Positions 6,312 to 6,567 of a stretch of DNA of 6,567 nt are shown piece by piece. This DNA comes from an uncultured Bacteroidota bacterium (lineage in GTDB: Bacteria; Bacteroidota; Bacteroidia; Flavobacteriales; Flavobacteriaceae), in NCBI GenBank assembly GCA_902610105.1, contig CACLUN010000039.1:1-6567 (forward strand), written 5' to 3'. Every line of letters starts with the position of its first letter. The first letter of the stretch is position 1. The position numbers and the translations under genes were made by a program. Below the pieces are notes generated by a model. It had not been told where the DNA came from. It ran no database searches and saw only the letters and a program-made list of their open reading frames with translations.

Positions 6312-6567
6312 ATGAGGTTAAGGCTGTTATATATTTTAATTTTGTTTTTGGGGTGCAATACTGACAATGAAGGTTTAGATCTCAATTTACAGATTAAAGG
6401 ACTTAAAAAAGGGGAAATAATAATCAAAAAGCTTAGCGATTCAGCATTTGTAAGTCTGGATTCCTTTCAAGTAAACGGAAATGATAAAATTAATTTTAAA
6501 TACATCTTAGCTGAACCTGAAATGATTTTTTTAGATTTAAATCTAAATGATGGTTCTGAGACAAAAA
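6312..6567 (+). CDS. Putative lipoprotein with DUF4369-like N-terminus, 3' end cut off by window
   Basis: An open frame from ATG 6312 runs 85 complete codons to the window edge without a stop. It starts MRLRLLYILILFLGCNTDNE: a short positively charged N-terminus, a hydrophobic stretch and a lipobox-like FLGC with C15, so it is probably exported and lipid-anchored in the envelope. The lipobox is loose, with Phe at -3. The mature part (LQIKGLKKGEIIIKKL, then LDSFQVNGNDKINFKYIL, then a hydrophobic strand) follows the beta-rich pattern of DUF4369, a domain common in Bacteroidota and often placed before a thioredoxin-like (TlpA/ResA-type) domain. Whether such a redox domain follows cannot be seen here. 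It begins 15 bases after the htpG stop with no terminator between, so it may share the htpG transcript. The DUF4369 assignment is by pattern, not by search. Confidence 0.7.
   Translation, partial: MRLRLLYILILFLGCNTDNEGLDLNLQIKGLKKGEIIIKKLSDSAFVSLDSFQVNGNDKINFKYILAEPEMIFLDLNLNDGSETK

Overview
This window is an ordinary piece of a bacterial chromosome, very AT-rich by eye, and most likely from a marine flavobacterium or another low-GC member of the Bacteroidota. Three things point there. The starts lack Shine-Dalgarno sequences and have A-rich leaders. The htpG gene has a perfect TAnnTTTG -7 box with a TTG -33 element, the Bacteroidota primary-sigma promoter type. The proteins themselves (branched-chain-type E2, SSS symporter, DUF4369-like lipoprotein) have a flavobacterial look. 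Genes are tightly packed; the longest gene-free stretch is 94 bases, and no region over 300 bases is empty.

Layout, left to right. Minus strand: the N-terminal 388 residues of a lipoylated 2-oxoacid dehydrogenase E2 (1-1164, its 3' end outside the window), preceded in transcription order by recR (1199-1813), so recR and E2 probably form one transcript. Diverging from recR on the plus strand is a 13-helix sodium:solute symporter (1876-3339). Its end overlaps by 11 bases, tail to tail, the end of a minus-strand ketoacyl-ACP synthase III-like gene (3329-4324). Diverging from that is htpG, the bacterial Hsp90 (4419-6296), followed after 15 bases by the start of a small lipoprotein with a DUF4369-like N-terminus (6312 to the window edge).

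The genes do not form one pathway: they are branched-chain/2-oxoacid catabolism, recombinational repair, Na+-coupled uptake, fatty-acid-type condensation, protein folding, and an envelope lipoprotein. I found no mobile element, CRISPR array, tRNA/rRNA, toxin-antitoxin module or defence system, and no convincing candidate for a new multi-gene system. The most interesting signals are regulatory: a 42-bp dyad exactly filling the recR/symporter divergent gap, with mirror-image promoter-like boxes, and an inverted repeat straddling the -33 region of the htpG promoter. The KAS III paralogue, which sits away from the usual fatty-acid genes, is the most open functional question.
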